Assembly: GCA_902786275.1 (NCBI GenBank)
Contig: CADACC010000006.1
Span: 1-52,964, forward strand
Direction of reading: 5' to 3'
DNA from: an uncultured Erysipelotrichaceae bacterium
Lineage (GTDB): Bacteria; Bacillota_I; Bacilli_A; RF39; UBA660
Length of the DNA: 52,964 nt
The translations under genes were made by a program, and so were the position numbers. Positions 45,175 through 52,964 of this stretch are shown piece after piece. The number at the start of each line of letters is the position of its first letter. Within the stretch, counting starts at the first letter, position 1. Under the pieces are notes generated by a model, which was given only the letters and a program-made list of their open reading frames with translations, had not been told where the DNA came from and searched no databases.

Positions 45175-45236
45175 TATGTTCACCTCTATAAATGTAGTAT
45201 ATATTATAATATGAACAAATGAATAATTTCAATAAA

Positions 45237-45266
45237 AAAAATAACAACTTTTAGTTGTTATTTTTT
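45237..45266 (-). terminator. Terminator after the thioredoxin-like gene
   Basis: Arms 45237-45249 and 45253-45265 (AAAAATAACAACT/AGTTGTTATTTTT) with a three-base loop. Confidence 0.85.
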
Positions 45267-45920
45267 ACTTTTTTTAACTAGACTTAGAATTTCATCTTGT
45301 TTTGTGATTAATTCTTTTTTAGTTTTATTATTTGAATAAGCAACGAAACCAATTATGGCACCAGCAAATAATAGATCAAAAGTAAATGTCCAAATTAGGG
45401 TTTTATTACTTCCACCATTTTCTGCTTTATCCATTTCTTCAAATACATCATATCTTTTTTTCTTATCAGTGTTATATAAGTCTTTGATAGCTTTTTTGAT
45501 GTCTTCATCGTAAGTTTCTGCATATCCTGCATATGTTTTATCACCAATAATAATAAATGGAACACCAGCAATATCTTTATCTAAGAATTTACCAACATTA
45601 CTCATTAATTCACTATTAGTTTTATCATACCAAACTTCAAATGAAACTAATTTAAAATATTTACCATATTCAGGTGAAATACTATTTAAAAAGTTTAAGA
45701 AATCTTCACAATGTGGGCATCCTTTACCTCTAAATAGATAGATAGTTATTTGTTTATCATTTTCTTTGTAAGTTTTATTTTCAAGTGTAATGCTTTCATC
45801 TTTAAGTGTTTCTTTAAAATTCATTGTTTTATATTTTTCAATGTATTTATTTGACTTAGCAAATACAAATGTTGGTAAAACCATAACCATTACTAATAAA
45901 ACTGTAAGTATTTTTTTCAT
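45258..45920 (-). CDS. Secreted, C-terminally membrane-anchored thioredoxin-like protein (CPHC)
   Basis: The 220-residue protein has a signal peptide (MKKILTVLLVMVMVLPTFVFA), a thioredoxin-fold domain with the redox motif YLFRGKGCPHCEDF (CPHC as in DsbA), the cis-Pro stretch AGVPFIIIGDKTYAG, and a C-terminal membrane helix (TLIWTFTFDLLFAGAIIGFVAY, read in two parts) with a Lys-rich tail. Orientation would put the CPHC outside the cell. It could form or repair disulfides; two Cys in the FtsW loop and in the surface protein are possible clients. It is a single gene. Confidence 0.85.
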   Translation of the reverse strand: MKKILTVLLVMVMVLPTFVFAKSNKYIEKYKTMNFKETLKDESITLENKTYKENDKQITIYLFRGKGCPHCEDFLNFLNSISPEYGKYFKLVSFEVWYDKTNSELMSNVGKFLDKDIAGVPFIIIGDKTYAGYAETYDEDIKKAIKDLYNTDKKKRYDVFEEMDKAENGGSNKTLIWTFTFDLLFAGAIIGFVAYSNNKTKKELITKQDEILSLVKKSKK

Positions 45921-45978
45921 TTCTCGTCTACTCTCCTTCTAACTAATTATAATACATAATAAAGTTAAAGTGCAAGTT

Positions 45979-46947
45979 TTAAATACGTTCTCTTTCTTTG
46001 TACTTAGTATATTCTCCTCTTATTTCACCAAGTATTGGGTCTATATCAAGAGGTGTTATTACTTTTTTCTCTCTAGTTATAGGATATAGTCTACAGAATA
46101 AATACCCTAAAGCTGGTACTTCTTCAAATAATCCTGGAGAAGTTCTTATAAGTTTTAATATATAATGTTGAATTGGAAGATTTGATTCTTTAAACATTTT
46201 ATTCATATCAGCATTTATATCAGTAGTTGATCCAATAAAAGTATATAAAGCTATTTGCTTTTTTGTTGTTAGAATATCATGTTCATTGATTATTTCATAG
46301 ATTTCTCCATCATCAGTCTTTTTTCGAAGTTTTCCTAAATAATTACGATAGCCGAGTAAATTAGGTGCAAAATTTTTTAAAATATATGATACTACATGTG
46401 AAAAGTAAGCTTGATTAATAACACATTCATTATCTTGTTTATCGTGATTTTCATCAATATAATGATTAATATCTCCCTTTTTCCTTAGAATAAAATCTTT
46501 AAGTAAAACTTTCATATTTTTTGTAAAAAGAACGTCATCATTGCAAGAAATACGGCTTTTATATAGAAAATCTATAAACTCTTGAATATAAGGATATCTA
46601 TTTAAAGTTGCTTCATCTATCCCGTTTGTAATAACATCAATTTTTCCTCTAATTAATGTAGGTGGTAAAAATATTGTTCTTTTATATGATGATCTTTTTG
46701 GATCTATTCCAAGGCATATCAAATCATCTTTTTTAAGTTCATTTAATTCAATTGCTTTTCTATATATTTTATTATCATATTCCACTGGAGCAATTACAAA
46801 TAAATCTTCATTTATTTTATGCATATCCATTAATTCAAAATCATACGCTTCATAAGTTTCTACCAGTTTTGAAATTAATAATGAAATATATCCAGATGAA
46901 TAAATACATCCCTCAAATTGCTGTTTTGTTAATCCAAATGTGTTCAT
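45979..46947 (-). CDS. Hypothetical protein, 322 residues
   Basis: Not recognised. A soluble, mainly helical protein without signal peptide. Features: a basic-aromatic patch (IDPKRSSYKRTIFLPPTLIRG), a middle His/Asp-rich stretch (NHYIDENHDKQDNE), IALYTFIGSTTDIN and a C-terminal LGYLFCRLYPITREKKV. No catalytic motif could be named. It lies between the tRNA-Leu/Ile2 cluster and the thioredoxin-like gene, with 31 bases to the next downstream tRNA-side region, and no clear operon partner. The RBS is AGAAAAGAGA, weak. It looks like a real, chromosomally encoded gene by codon usage and length. Confidence 0.7.
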   Translation of the reverse strand: MNTFGLTKQQFEGCIYSSGYISLLISKLVETYEAYDFELMDMHKINEDLFVIAPVEYDNKIYRKAIELNELKKDDLICLGIDPKRSSYKRTIFLPPTLIRGKIDVITNGIDEATLNRYPYIQEFIDFLYKSRISCNDDVLFTKNMKVLLKDFILRKKGDINHYIDENHDKQDNECVINQAYFSHVVSYILKNFAPNLLGYRNYLGKLRKKTDDGEIYEIINEHDILTTKKQIALYTFIGSTTDINADMNKMFKESNLPIQHYILKLIRTSPGLFEEVPALGYLFCRLYPITREKKVITPLDIDPILGEIRGEYTKYKERERI

Positions 46948-47021
46948 ATATCAGAATCTCTTTTCTTTTTTTGTAAAGCCTAGTATAACAAAATGACTAT
47001 ATAAAATCAATTTATAAATAA

Positions 47022-47045
47022 AAAAAATAAGCATTACGCTTATTT
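47022..47045 (-). terminator. Terminator after tRNA-Leu
   Basis: Arms 47025-47032 and 47038-47045 (AAATAAGC/GCTTATTT) with an ATTAC loop and an A-run on the plus strand. Confidence 0.75.
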
Positions 47046-47056
47046 AATATTCAAGT

Positions 47057-47141
47057 TGGTGCAGGTAAAGGGACTTGAACCCATATGGATCGCTCCGCTA
47101 GATCCTAAGTCTAGTGCGTCTACCAATTTCGCCATACCTGC
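47057..47141 (-). tRNA. tRNA-Leu (anticodon UAG)
   Basis: An 85-base class II tRNA on the minus strand: acceptor GCAGGTA/TACCTGC, anticodon stem-loop CTAGACTTAGGATCTAG with TAG, a long variable arm (CGGAGCGATCCATA), T-arm GGGTTCAAGTCCC and encoded CCA. Confidence 0.95.
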
Positions 47142-47154
47142 ATAAAAATATAAA

Positions 47155-47231
47155 TGGTGGACCTCGTAGGACTCGAACCTACGACCGCCCGGTTATGAGC
47201 CGGATGCTCTAACCAACTGAGCTAGAGGTCC
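47155..47231 (-). tRNA. tRNA with anticodon CAU, probably Ile2 (lysidine type)
   Basis: Cloverleaf on the minus strand: acceptor GGACCTC/GAGGTCC, anticodon stem-loop CCGGCTCATAACCGG with CAT, and encoded CCA. C4-G69 and C5-G68 in the acceptor stem are typical TilS identity pairs, favouring tRNA-Ile2; elongator Met cannot be excluded by eye. Confidence 0.88.
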
Positions 47232-47294
47232 AATTGCTATTTAATAATAACACAATTTATATTAAGTTGCAAAGGTTTTTTACTTAAATACATA

Positions 47295-47320
47295 CAAAAA
47301 AGATAAGTTATTACTTATCT
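47295..47320 (-). terminator. Terminator after the 140-residue unknown gene
   Basis: Arms 47301-47308 and 47313-47320 (AGATAAGT/ACTTATCT) with a TATT loop and an A-run. The stem includes the stop codon. Confidence 0.7.
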
Positions 47321-47733
47321 CCTTGTAACATATTAAGTAAATCAATTTTAAACATATCTTTTGAAGCATTATTTTTAGAAATCATTATACCTTTATAAGT
47401 AGTTAATTCTGATCTATGACCTTCAATTAAGATATCGTTAGGATTAATTGTATCAAGCATTACTACTTGATTTTCTTTGTAAACAATATATCTTACTTTA
47501 ATTTCACCATACATTTTTGCAAACATTTTATCTGTAGGTAATTTAAGTTCATATGTTTCAGTTTTATCTTTCTTATTTGTAGATATTTTTTCTCCTAAAA
47601 ATTTACCTTCTTTTAATGAATGATAATAATCAAAAGTTAATTTTTTATAAGCTAGCATATTATATTTTTTTAATGCTCTTTCTAACTTTTTATATTCATT
47701 TTCATTAATGTAATCTAAAACATAACCTTTCAT
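47311..47733 (-). CDS. Hypothetical protein, 140 residues
   Basis: Not recognised. A soluble Lys/Glu/Tyr-rich protein. Its first half is helical (ENEYKKLERALKKYNML), then mixed beta (YELKLPTDKMFAKMYGEIKVRY) and a final IDLLNMLQGDK. No signal peptide or active-site motif. The upstream gap has an unusual RBS of the TAGGGGGG type, about 7 bases before the ATG. The gap of 128 bases to the Smr gene includes AT-rich sequence but no obvious riboswitch. Terminated by its own hairpin and probably transcribed alone. Confidence 0.65.
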   Translation of the reverse strand: MKGYVLDYINENEYKKLERALKKYNMLAYKKLTFDYYHSLKEGKFLGEKISTNKKDKTETYELKLPTDKMFAKMYGEIKVRYIVYKENQVVMLDTINPNDILIEGHRSELTTYKGIMISKNNASKDMFKIDLLNMLQGDK

Positions 47734-47861
47734 AATTATATACCCCCCTAATTACTCAAAAGACTTTGCTTTAAGTAACATAATCATGTTGATATTCTTT
47801 CTTATGTGACTTAATAGTATCATTTTTTCGAACAAATGTCAACATTTTTTTAATTTTTATC

Positions 47862-48128
47862 TTATTTTTCGACTTTTAGTACAATTATAGTCTCCCCAAT
47901 GTTCCAATTATTTAGGTAAAAATCTTCAACTTTACTATTATTTTTAAGGAGTTCGTGAATCCTGTTTTTTAGAATACCTTCCCCTTTTCCATGAATAATA
48001 GCTATATATTTATTACCTAATTTATAATTATCATCTATAAATTGTGTTAAATAAAGGGAAACACTATCATATGTTTCCCCATGAACATCAATTCTAGGTG
48101 ATTTACTTGTTAGTATATCACTTCTCAT
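47862..48128 (-). CDS. Stand-alone Smr domain protein
   Basis: The 88-residue protein is a single Smr (small MutS-related) domain: PRIDVHGETYDSV (the DLHG-type motif, here DVHG), and IIHGKGEGILKNRIHELLK (the HGKG motif), the two signature regions of nuclease-active Smr. In MutS2 it follows an ATPase domain; here it is alone. Possible roles are DNA or RNA cleavage, including ribosome-rescue nicking as for SmrB. It follows the PfkB-like gene by 6 bases and is probably co-transcribed with it, though the functions look unrelated. Confidence 0.9.
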   Translation of the reverse strand: MRSDILTSKSPRIDVHGETYDSVSLYLTQFIDDNYKLGNKYIAIIHGKGEGILKNRIHELLKNNSKVEDFYLNNWNIGETIIVLKVEK

Positions 48129-48134
48129 ATTTAT

Positions 48135-49250
48135 TTATCCTTGATTATTATTTATATTTTGCATTGCTTGTTCATAGCTCATAGGACCTTGTTGAACAGG
48201 TTGTTGTTGAACTGGCGTTTGAGGAACTTGTTGATTTTGAACAGGAGCAGCTTGTTGCATTTGAACTGGTGCAGCTTGTTGAGTTTGATTAACAGGTTGT
48301 TGTGCAGGTTGTTGCTGAGCAGTTTGATTAGTATTTGATGCACCTACTGGGAATTTTTCATTATAATAATTACTTACCTCAGTATAACTTGGAATAGATA
48401 ATCTAGCTCCAATCTTTGTTGCTGATAAACCAGCAGTAATGTTTGCGTATCTTACACATTTTTCAAGATCAAAACCTTTAGATAATGCAAATGTAAATGC
48501 TCCATGGAATATATCTCCACAACCAGTTGTATCAACAGGAGTTATTTTAATTCCAGGCATAATTTTAATTTCATTATTAACTGCGTATAAAGCTCCTTTA
48601 TCTTCTAGAGTTACAACTATTTCAGATTTAGGATACTTATTTTTTAATTGTGTATATACTTGAACTAATGAGTTTGGATTAGCATAGTCAATTTTTGTTT
48701 TAGTTACAGTTTCAGCAAATCCTTTAGATGAAACTATATACTTACAGTATTTACATAGTTCAAGTAATTCTGGAGTAATTCTACCAGCATCTATTACTGA
48801 TATTTTATCTCTATATTTATTTAATGCATAAAGTGATGCATTATACTCATGACCATCGATTAAAACTATATCAGGATCCATTGTAAACTCATATCTTTTT
48901 AATCCAGGTCTTTCTCCAGAAATATTAAATAGAGTTCTACTTCCATTTTTCTTATTAATCATAATAAATGAAACTGAAGTTGGTTTTTCATAATTAGTTT
49001 CTAGATACTCTGTATTAACACCAATGCTTTCAAATTCTTTTTTGATTTTAGAACCAAAATCATCAGATCCAACTACACCAGCGTAATATGTTTCTACACC
49101 CCATTTACCAAGTAAATAAGCTGCATTACCAGCAGGTCCACCACCACAAGTATAACTTTCACTTAAGCGATATTTAGTGTTTTCAACAGGATATTCATCT
49201 ACTGGGCAAGATATATCATATGAAGAATGTCCAATTACTAGTACTTTCAT
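48135..49250 (-). CDS. PfkB-family sugar or nucleoside kinase with a Gln-rich tail
   Basis: The 371-residue protein has the ribokinase-family order: a first strand VIGHSSYDISCPVDEYP, the glycine motif CGGGPAGNAAYLLGKWG (PfkB signature 1) and PVDTTGCGDIFHGAFTFA (signature 2, with the catalytic Asp). The core ends near residue 308. The last 60 residues are low-complexity, Gln/Pro/Ala/Val-rich (QQPAQQPVNQTQQAAP). The substrate is unknown. The tail resembles that of the pilus ATPase. Next gene downstream is the Smr protein. Confidence 0.9.
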   Translation of the reverse strand: MKVLVIGHSSYDISCPVDEYPVENTKYRLSESYTCGGGPAGNAAYLLGKWGVETYYAGVVGSDDFGSKIKKEFESIGVNTEYLETNYEKPTSVSFIMINKKNGSRTLFNISGERPGLKRYEFTMDPDIVLIDGHEYNASLYALNKYRDKISVIDAGRITPELLELCKYCKYIVSSKGFAETVTKTKIDYANPNSLVQVYTQLKNKYPKSEIVVTLEDKGALYAVNNEIKIMPGIKITPVDTTGCGDIFHGAFTFALSKGFDLEKCVRYANITAGLSATKIGARLSIPSYTEVSNYYNEKFPVGASNTNQTAQQQPAQQPVNQTQQAAPVQMQQAAPVQNQQVPQTPVQQQPVQQGPMSYEQAMQNINNNQG

Positions 49251-49331
49251 TTATTAATCACCTTTTCTATTCTAAGGTTAATTATACTATATTAAATATA
49301 AAAAATAAAGCACGTTTTATATAATATAATA

Positions 49332-49361
49332 TTGTTTATACATTACTTAAAATGTTATAAT
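49332..49361 (+). promoter_or_regulatory. Promoter of the acyltransferase gene
   Basis: TTGTTT (49332-49337) and TATAAT (49356-49361) with an 18-base spacer, 24 bases before the ATG at 49386. The RBS TAGGAG follows. Confidence 0.6.
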
Positions 49362-49385
49362 CTTTAAGTATAGGAGATAAAAAAG

Positions 49386-50417
49386 ATGAGAAAGCAATAT
49401 ATTAATTTTTTAAAGTTTGTTTCTATTTTATTTGTTATTTTGATTCATCTTTTATCAAAAGCTTGGAACACAACTGCAGTTAATTCATCAACTTTTAAAG
49501 TTCTAACTTTTATTGATATTTTATTTTTAGTATGCGTTCCTATATTTGTAATGTGTAGCGGTGCTATTTTTTTAAATAGAAATGATAGTATTAAAAAAAT
49601 ATTATTTAAATACATATTAAAAATATATCTTATTTTTATAGCATTTAACTCTTTATATAAAATAGCAGATATTATTATGTACCAAGATCAAGTAATTAAT
49701 ATAAAATTAGTATTTAATATACTAAAAGAATCTATATTACTTAAAAATATATATCATTTATGGTATTTAAAAGTTGTAATAGCAGTCTATTTAACTACAC
49801 CACTTTTAAAAGCTTTAATTAAAATTAAATATAAACACATTGATTTTGTTATTCTAGCTTTGTTATTAATTATATTTAAAGGATTACCAATATTTATTAA
49901 AAGTAGTTCATTTATAACATTTAATTCTCTATTTGGTTTTACTATTTATTATTTTTTAGGATATTTACTTGATAAGTATAGAAGTAAAAAATTAATATAT
50001 TATTTAATTCCACTTAGCATTGTTTCTTATGGTTATTCATATATTACGACAATTAATGATTCAATTATAACTGGTTCTGGTTCTGTTAAATTCTTACAAT
50101 ATCAATCATTTAATATTATGATTATATCTATTCTATTCTTTGCTCTTGCATCATATTACCGTAATATATTTGAAAAAGATAGAATTAAAAAGTATTTAGA
50201 GTTTGAAGCAAAATACAATTTTAACATTTATTTATTACATGGGTTTGTAATTGGTTTACTATCTTATCTAAAAGTCATCAACTTGTATGATTATCACTTC
50301 GTACCAATTATATTTTTATATTTAATATATGTTTATGTACTTAGCTTTATATGTGGATTTATGCTTAAATCTATTACAGATAAATTCAGAAATATAATAA
50401 AAAAATCAATAATGTAA
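49386..50417 (+). CDS. Acyltransferase 3 family membrane protein
   Basis: The 343-residue protein has about ten membrane helices and the acyltransferase-3 signature start: YINFLKFVSILFVILIHLL, with the conserved His in the first helix (usual RxxxxxxVxxxHxx). HLWYLKVVIAVYLTTPLL (a second conserved region) follows, as does a late NFNIYLLHGFVIG. Such proteins O-acetylate or succinylate wall polymers or lipid-linked sugars. A single gene with own promoter and terminator, beside galE, which may provide or modify the sugar acceptor. Confidence 0.85.
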   Translation: MRKQYINFLKFVSILFVILIHLLSKAWNTTAVNSSTFKVLTFIDILFLVCVPIFVMCSGAIFLNRNDSIKKILFKYILKIYLIFIAFNSLYKIADIIMYQDQVINIKLVFNILKESILLKNIYHLWYLKVVIAVYLTTPLLKALIKIKYKHIDFVILALLLIIFKGLPIFIKSSSFITFNSLFGFTIYYFLGYLLDKYRSKKLIYYLIPLSIVSYGYSYITTINDSIITGSGSVKFLQYQSFNIMIISILFFALASYYRNIFEKDRIKKYLEFEAKYNFNIYLLHGFVIGLLSYLKVINLYDYHFVPIIFLYLIYVYVLSFICGFMLKSITDKFRNIIKKSIM

Positions 50418-50436
50418 ATTATTGATTTTTTATTTT
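50401..50436. terminator. Bidirectional terminator between the acyltransferase gene and galE
   Basis: Arms 50401-50413 and 50418-50430 (AAAAATCAATAAT/ATTATTGATTTTT), then T-rich sequence, at the convergent stop codons. Confidence 0.85.
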
Positions 50437-51443
50437 ATATTAATATACTTTTTTTCAAAATTATAACTATCTCTAACCATATCTTCTAAGGTTTTAGTGC
50501 ATTCAAAGCCTAATTCTTTCTTAGCTTTAGTCGGGTCAGAATAACAAACAGCTATATCACCTGGTCGTCTTGGAACAATTTTATAGTTTATTTTTACTCC
50601 ATTTTCTTTTTCAAAAGCTTTTATCATATCTAGAACACTGTATCCTTTACCAGTTCCAAGATTATATATAAATAAGCCTTTATCTTCCTTAATTAATTTT
50701 TCAATAGCTTTAACATGTCCTTTAGCAAGATCAACAACATGTATATAATCTCTAATTCCAGTCCCATCTGGTGTATCATAATCATTTCCAAATACGCTTA
50801 AACATTCAAGTTTACCAGTTGCAACTTTAGAAATATAAGGTAATAGATTTGCAGGAACACCATTAGGTTCTTCTCCAATTAAACCTGATTCGTGAGCTCC
50901 GATTGGATTAAAATATCTTAGTATACAAATACCATTATTCTCATCAGATTTATATAAATCTTTTAAAATTTGTTCTACCATTAATTTGCTTGTACCATAT
51001 GGATTAGTTGTTCCGCCTGTCTTACATTCTTCAGTGATTGGAACTACTTCAGGGTCTCCATAAACTGTTGCACTTGAACTAAATACTATCTTATTTACTT
51101 CATATTCTTTCATAACTGATAATAAGTTTAGAACGCTTGAAACATTGTTTGTATAGTATTCGATTGGTTTTTCAATACTTTCACCAACCGCTTTATATGC
51201 TGCAAAATCTATAACTGCATCAATTTTATTTTCGCTGAAGATTCTTCTTAGTATTTCTTTATTAAGCATATCTCCTTCATAAAATTCTATTTCTTTATTG
51301 GTTATCATAAAAATTTTATCTAAAACTTCTCTTTTACTATTTGAAAAATTATCAAGTCCTACAACTTCATATCCACTCTTAAGAAGTTCAACACATGTAT
51401 GTGAACCTATATAGCCAGTTGCTCCTGTTACAAGTATTTTCAT
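50430..51443 (-). CDS. galE: UDP-glucose 4-epimerase
   Basis: Interconverts UDP-glucose and UDP-galactose. The 337-residue SDR-type protein starts MKILVTGATGYIGSHTCVEL with the GxxGxxG NAD site, has the catalytic Ser in FSSSATVYG and the YxxxK in NPYGTSKLM, and the GalE motifs RYFNPIGAHESGLIGE and GTGIRDYIHVVDLA. Length is typical. RBS is GAATGTAA-weak, with ATG at 51443. It lies between the acyltransferase gene and proS and ends at a shared terminator. Confidence 0.97.
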   Translation of the reverse strand: MKILVTGATGYIGSHTCVELLKSGYEVVGLDNFSNSKREVLDKIFMITNKEIEFYEGDMLNKEILRRIFSENKIDAVIDFAAYKAVGESIEKPIEYYTNNVSSVLNLLSVMKEYEVNKIVFSSSATVYGDPEVVPITEECKTGGTTNPYGTSKLMVEQILKDLYKSDENNGICILRYFNPIGAHESGLIGEEPNGVPANLLPYISKVATGKLECLSVFGNDYDTPDGTGIRDYIHVVDLAKGHVKAIEKLIKEDKGLFIYNLGTGKGYSVLDMIKAFEKENGVKINYKIVPRRPGDIAVCYSDPTKAKKELGFECTKTLEDMVRDSYNFEKKYINIK

Positions 51444-51480
51444 ATTACATTCACCATCCTACTATAAGTATACCATATAA

Positions 51481-51510
51481 AAAAAATATGTACTAGTGTA
51501 CATATTTTTT
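51481..51510 (-). terminator. Terminator after proS
   Basis: Arms 51481-51493 and 51498-51510 (AAAAAATATGTAC/GTACATATTTTTT) with a TAGT loop, placed at the proS stop. Confidence 0.85.
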
Positions 51511-52936
51511 AATACTGAATTCCCCAAATTACATGGTGTTTAGCTTCTTTACCACAGCAAACACATTTAGTATCAATTTTTTCTCCATCTTCAACGATGC
51601 ATCTAGACTTGCAACCTTTAATCTCTTTAATTCTTGTTTCACAAGCTTCATCACCACACCACATAGCATGAATAAAGCCAGGTTGCTTATTAAGTATGTC
51701 TTCCATATCCTTTAAGTTATGAGCTTCAAAAGTAAGTTTATTTTGTCTGTCTAAAGCTCTTTGATACATATCTTTTTGAATTGTTTCAAGTAAATTTGAA
51801 ATATATTCAACAGTTAATTCATCTTTATTTATAACTATCTTTTCTCTTGTATCACGTCTTGCTACAGTAACTGTTCCATTTGCTAAATCTCTGGCTCCAA
51901 TTTCGATTCTAACAGGAATACCATTAACTTCAGCTTCAGCAAATTTAAATCCTGGAGATTTTTCAGAATCATCTATATAACTTATTATATTATTATCGTT
52001 TAATTTAGTATTAAATTCTTTTACTAAAGAATCAACTTCTTCGTTATCTTTACCAATAGGTATTATAACAACTTGTTTTGGAGCAATTCTTGGTGGAAGA
52101 ACCAATCCATAGTCATCAGCATGAACCATAATAATAGCAGCAATCATTCTTGTTGTTTTACCCCAAGTTGTATAATATGCATATTCTTCTTTGTTATCTT
52201 TATTAGTAAATTTTACATCATAAGCCTTACTAAATTTTTGACCAAAATAATGGCTTGTTCCGTCTTGTAAGCATACGCCATTATACATTAAGTCTTCACA
52301 AGTAATTGTATATTCTGCACCAGCAAACTTCTCTTTTTCAGTTTTTTTACCGGAAATAGATGGAATAGCCAAAATTTCGTGGTTAAACCAAACATATACA
52401 TCCATCATTCTTTTTGTTTCAGCTTCTGCTTCTTCAGCTGTTGCATGAACCGTGTGACCTTCTTGCCATAAGAACTCTCTGCTTCTTAAAAAAGGTCTAG
52501 TTTCTTTTTCGTATCTAAATACATTACACCATTGATTATATAATTTTGGTAAATCTTTATATGATGTAATATGTTTTTTATAATAATCACAAAATACAGT
52601 TTCAGATGTAGATCTAATTGCATGTCTTTCTTCAAGTGCTTTATCGCCTGCAGCAGTTGCCCATAAAAGTTCTGGAGCAAATCCTTCAATTAATTCCTTT
52701 TCTTGATTAAATAAGTGTTCAGGAATTAAAAGAGGCATTTGTACATTTACATGTCCTAGTTCTTTAAATTTTTTATCTAAAATAGATTGTATTTTTTCCC
52801 AAATTGCATACCCATTAGGTTCAATTGCGATACATCCTTTAACTGATGTATAGTCAGCTAATTTAGCAGCTCTTACAACATCGGTATACCATTTGGCAAA
52901 ATCTACATCTCTTGATGTTATACTTTCGTTTTTCAT
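51509..52936 (-). CDS. proS: Prolyl-tRNA synthetase, archaeal/eukaryotic-like type (ProS type 3)
   Basis: Charges tRNA-Pro. The 475-residue protein lacks the YbaK-like editing insert of the long bacterial type and matches the short class IIa form: motif 1 VNVQMPLLIPEHLF, motif 2 NVFRYEKETRPFLRSREFLWQEG (in parts, RYEKETRPFLRSREF), motif 3-like GTSHYFGQKFSKAY, and the anticodon domain with PPRIAPKQVVIIP. The C-terminal zinc-type domain has KGCKSR and KCVCCGKEA Cys. RBS GGTGATT lies before the ATG at 52936. Both ProRS types occur in Bacillota and Mollicutes relatives. Confidence 0.97.
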   Translation of the reverse strand: MKNESITSRDVDFAKWYTDVVRAAKLADYTSVKGCIAIEPNGYAIWEKIQSILDKKFKELGHVNVQMPLLIPEHLFNQEKELIEGFAPELLWATAAGDKALEERHAIRSTSETVFCDYYKKHITSYKDLPKLYNQWCNVFRYEKETRPFLRSREFLWQEGHTVHATAEEAEAETKRMMDVYVWFNHEILAIPSISGKKTEKEKFAGAEYTITCEDLMYNGVCLQDGTSHYFGQKFSKAYDVKFTNKDNKEEYAYYTTWGKTTRMIAAIIMVHADDYGLVLPPRIAPKQVVIIPIGKDNEEVDSLVKEFNTKLNDNNIISYIDDSEKSPGFKFAEAEVNGIPVRIEIGARDLANGTVTVARRDTREKIVINKDELTVEYISNLLETIQKDMYQRALDRQNKLTFEAHNLKDMEDILNKQPGFIHAMWCGDEACETRIKEIKGCKSRCIVEDGEKIDTKCVCCGKEAKHHVIWGIQY

Positions 52937-52964
52937 TATTAATCACCTATTATTCTTCAATATT

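Noticed and set aside
48141-48338. Leu/Asn-rich open frame on the plus strand
   Set aside because: It is the reverse complement of the Gln-rich tail of the PfkB-like gene; no RBS or promoter.
52486-52689. Second open frame on the minus strand within proS
   Set aside because: Out-of-frame shadow of the ProRS catalytic domain without an RBS.

Overview
The window is a strongly AT-rich stretch of bacterial chromosome. It fits a small-genome member of the Bacillota (Bacilli or a Mollicutes-related gut lineage). Three observations support this. First, gene order follows the Bacillus backbone: mreC-mreD-spoIVFA-spoIVFB-rplU-prp-rpmA-obgE-ruvA-ruvB-queA-tgt, and also trmK-sigA-dnaG. Second, L27 carries the Prp-cleaved N-terminal extension typical of Firmicutes. 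Third, Shine-Dalgarno sites are of the AGGAGG/GGTGAT type. UGA is a stop codon (mreC and spoIVFB end in TGA), so the code is standard and not the Mycoplasma code. Peptidoglycan genes (murF, ddl, ftsW, mreCD) show a walled cell. The species cannot be named from sequence alone.

Layout. 1-9466 (minus strand) holds tgt (cut by the window edge), queA, ruvB, ruvA, obgE, a small unknown gene, trmB, the rpmA-prp-rplU ribosomal cluster with a long 5' leader, and a SpoIVFB/SpoIVFA-like membrane protease pair whose SpoIVFA partner is split by a frameshift, then mreD and mreC. 9602-13596 holds a type IV pilus/competence-type machine: assembly ATPase (plus strand), prepilin peptidase and PilC. 13722-17444 holds a small YqfQ-like protein, trmK, sigA and dnaG. 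17456-21312 is the most unusual accessory block: a sortase lacking the expected catalytic Arg, overlapping a thioester-domain surface protein, next to a stripped-down RnfC/RnfD-like pair. 21363-26561 holds uvrC, a short YigZ/IMPACT protein, trxA, a CvpA-like protein, rnhC and holA.

26620-31427 holds an unknown gene, a decayed second copy of the comEC 3' end, a small unknown gene, intact comEC and comEA, and ftsW. With the pilus genes, this gives most parts of a natural DNA-uptake machine. 31540-37195 holds a YjcZ-like miniprotein, def, smc, rnc, yidD and a ZnuA-like lipoprotein that lacks the metal-binding histidines. 37270-37764 and 47057-47231 hold six tRNA genes. 37835-46947 is a cell-envelope region: a multi-spanning membrane protein, polysaccharide deacetylase, radical SAM protein, ddl, a membrane-anchored murF, an alpha/beta hydrolase, a membrane thioredoxin-like protein and two unknown genes. 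47311-52936 holds an unknown gene, a Smr-domain protein, a PfkB kinase with a Gln-rich tail, an acyltransferase, galE and proS.

Most genes lie on the minus strand in tight, often overlapping operons, separated by compact hairpin terminators that are frequently shared by convergent genes. No CRISPR array, insertion sequence, rRNA gene or prophage was seen. No gene-free stretch longer than about 300 bases remains once tRNAs, the rplU leader and the comEC remnant are counted.
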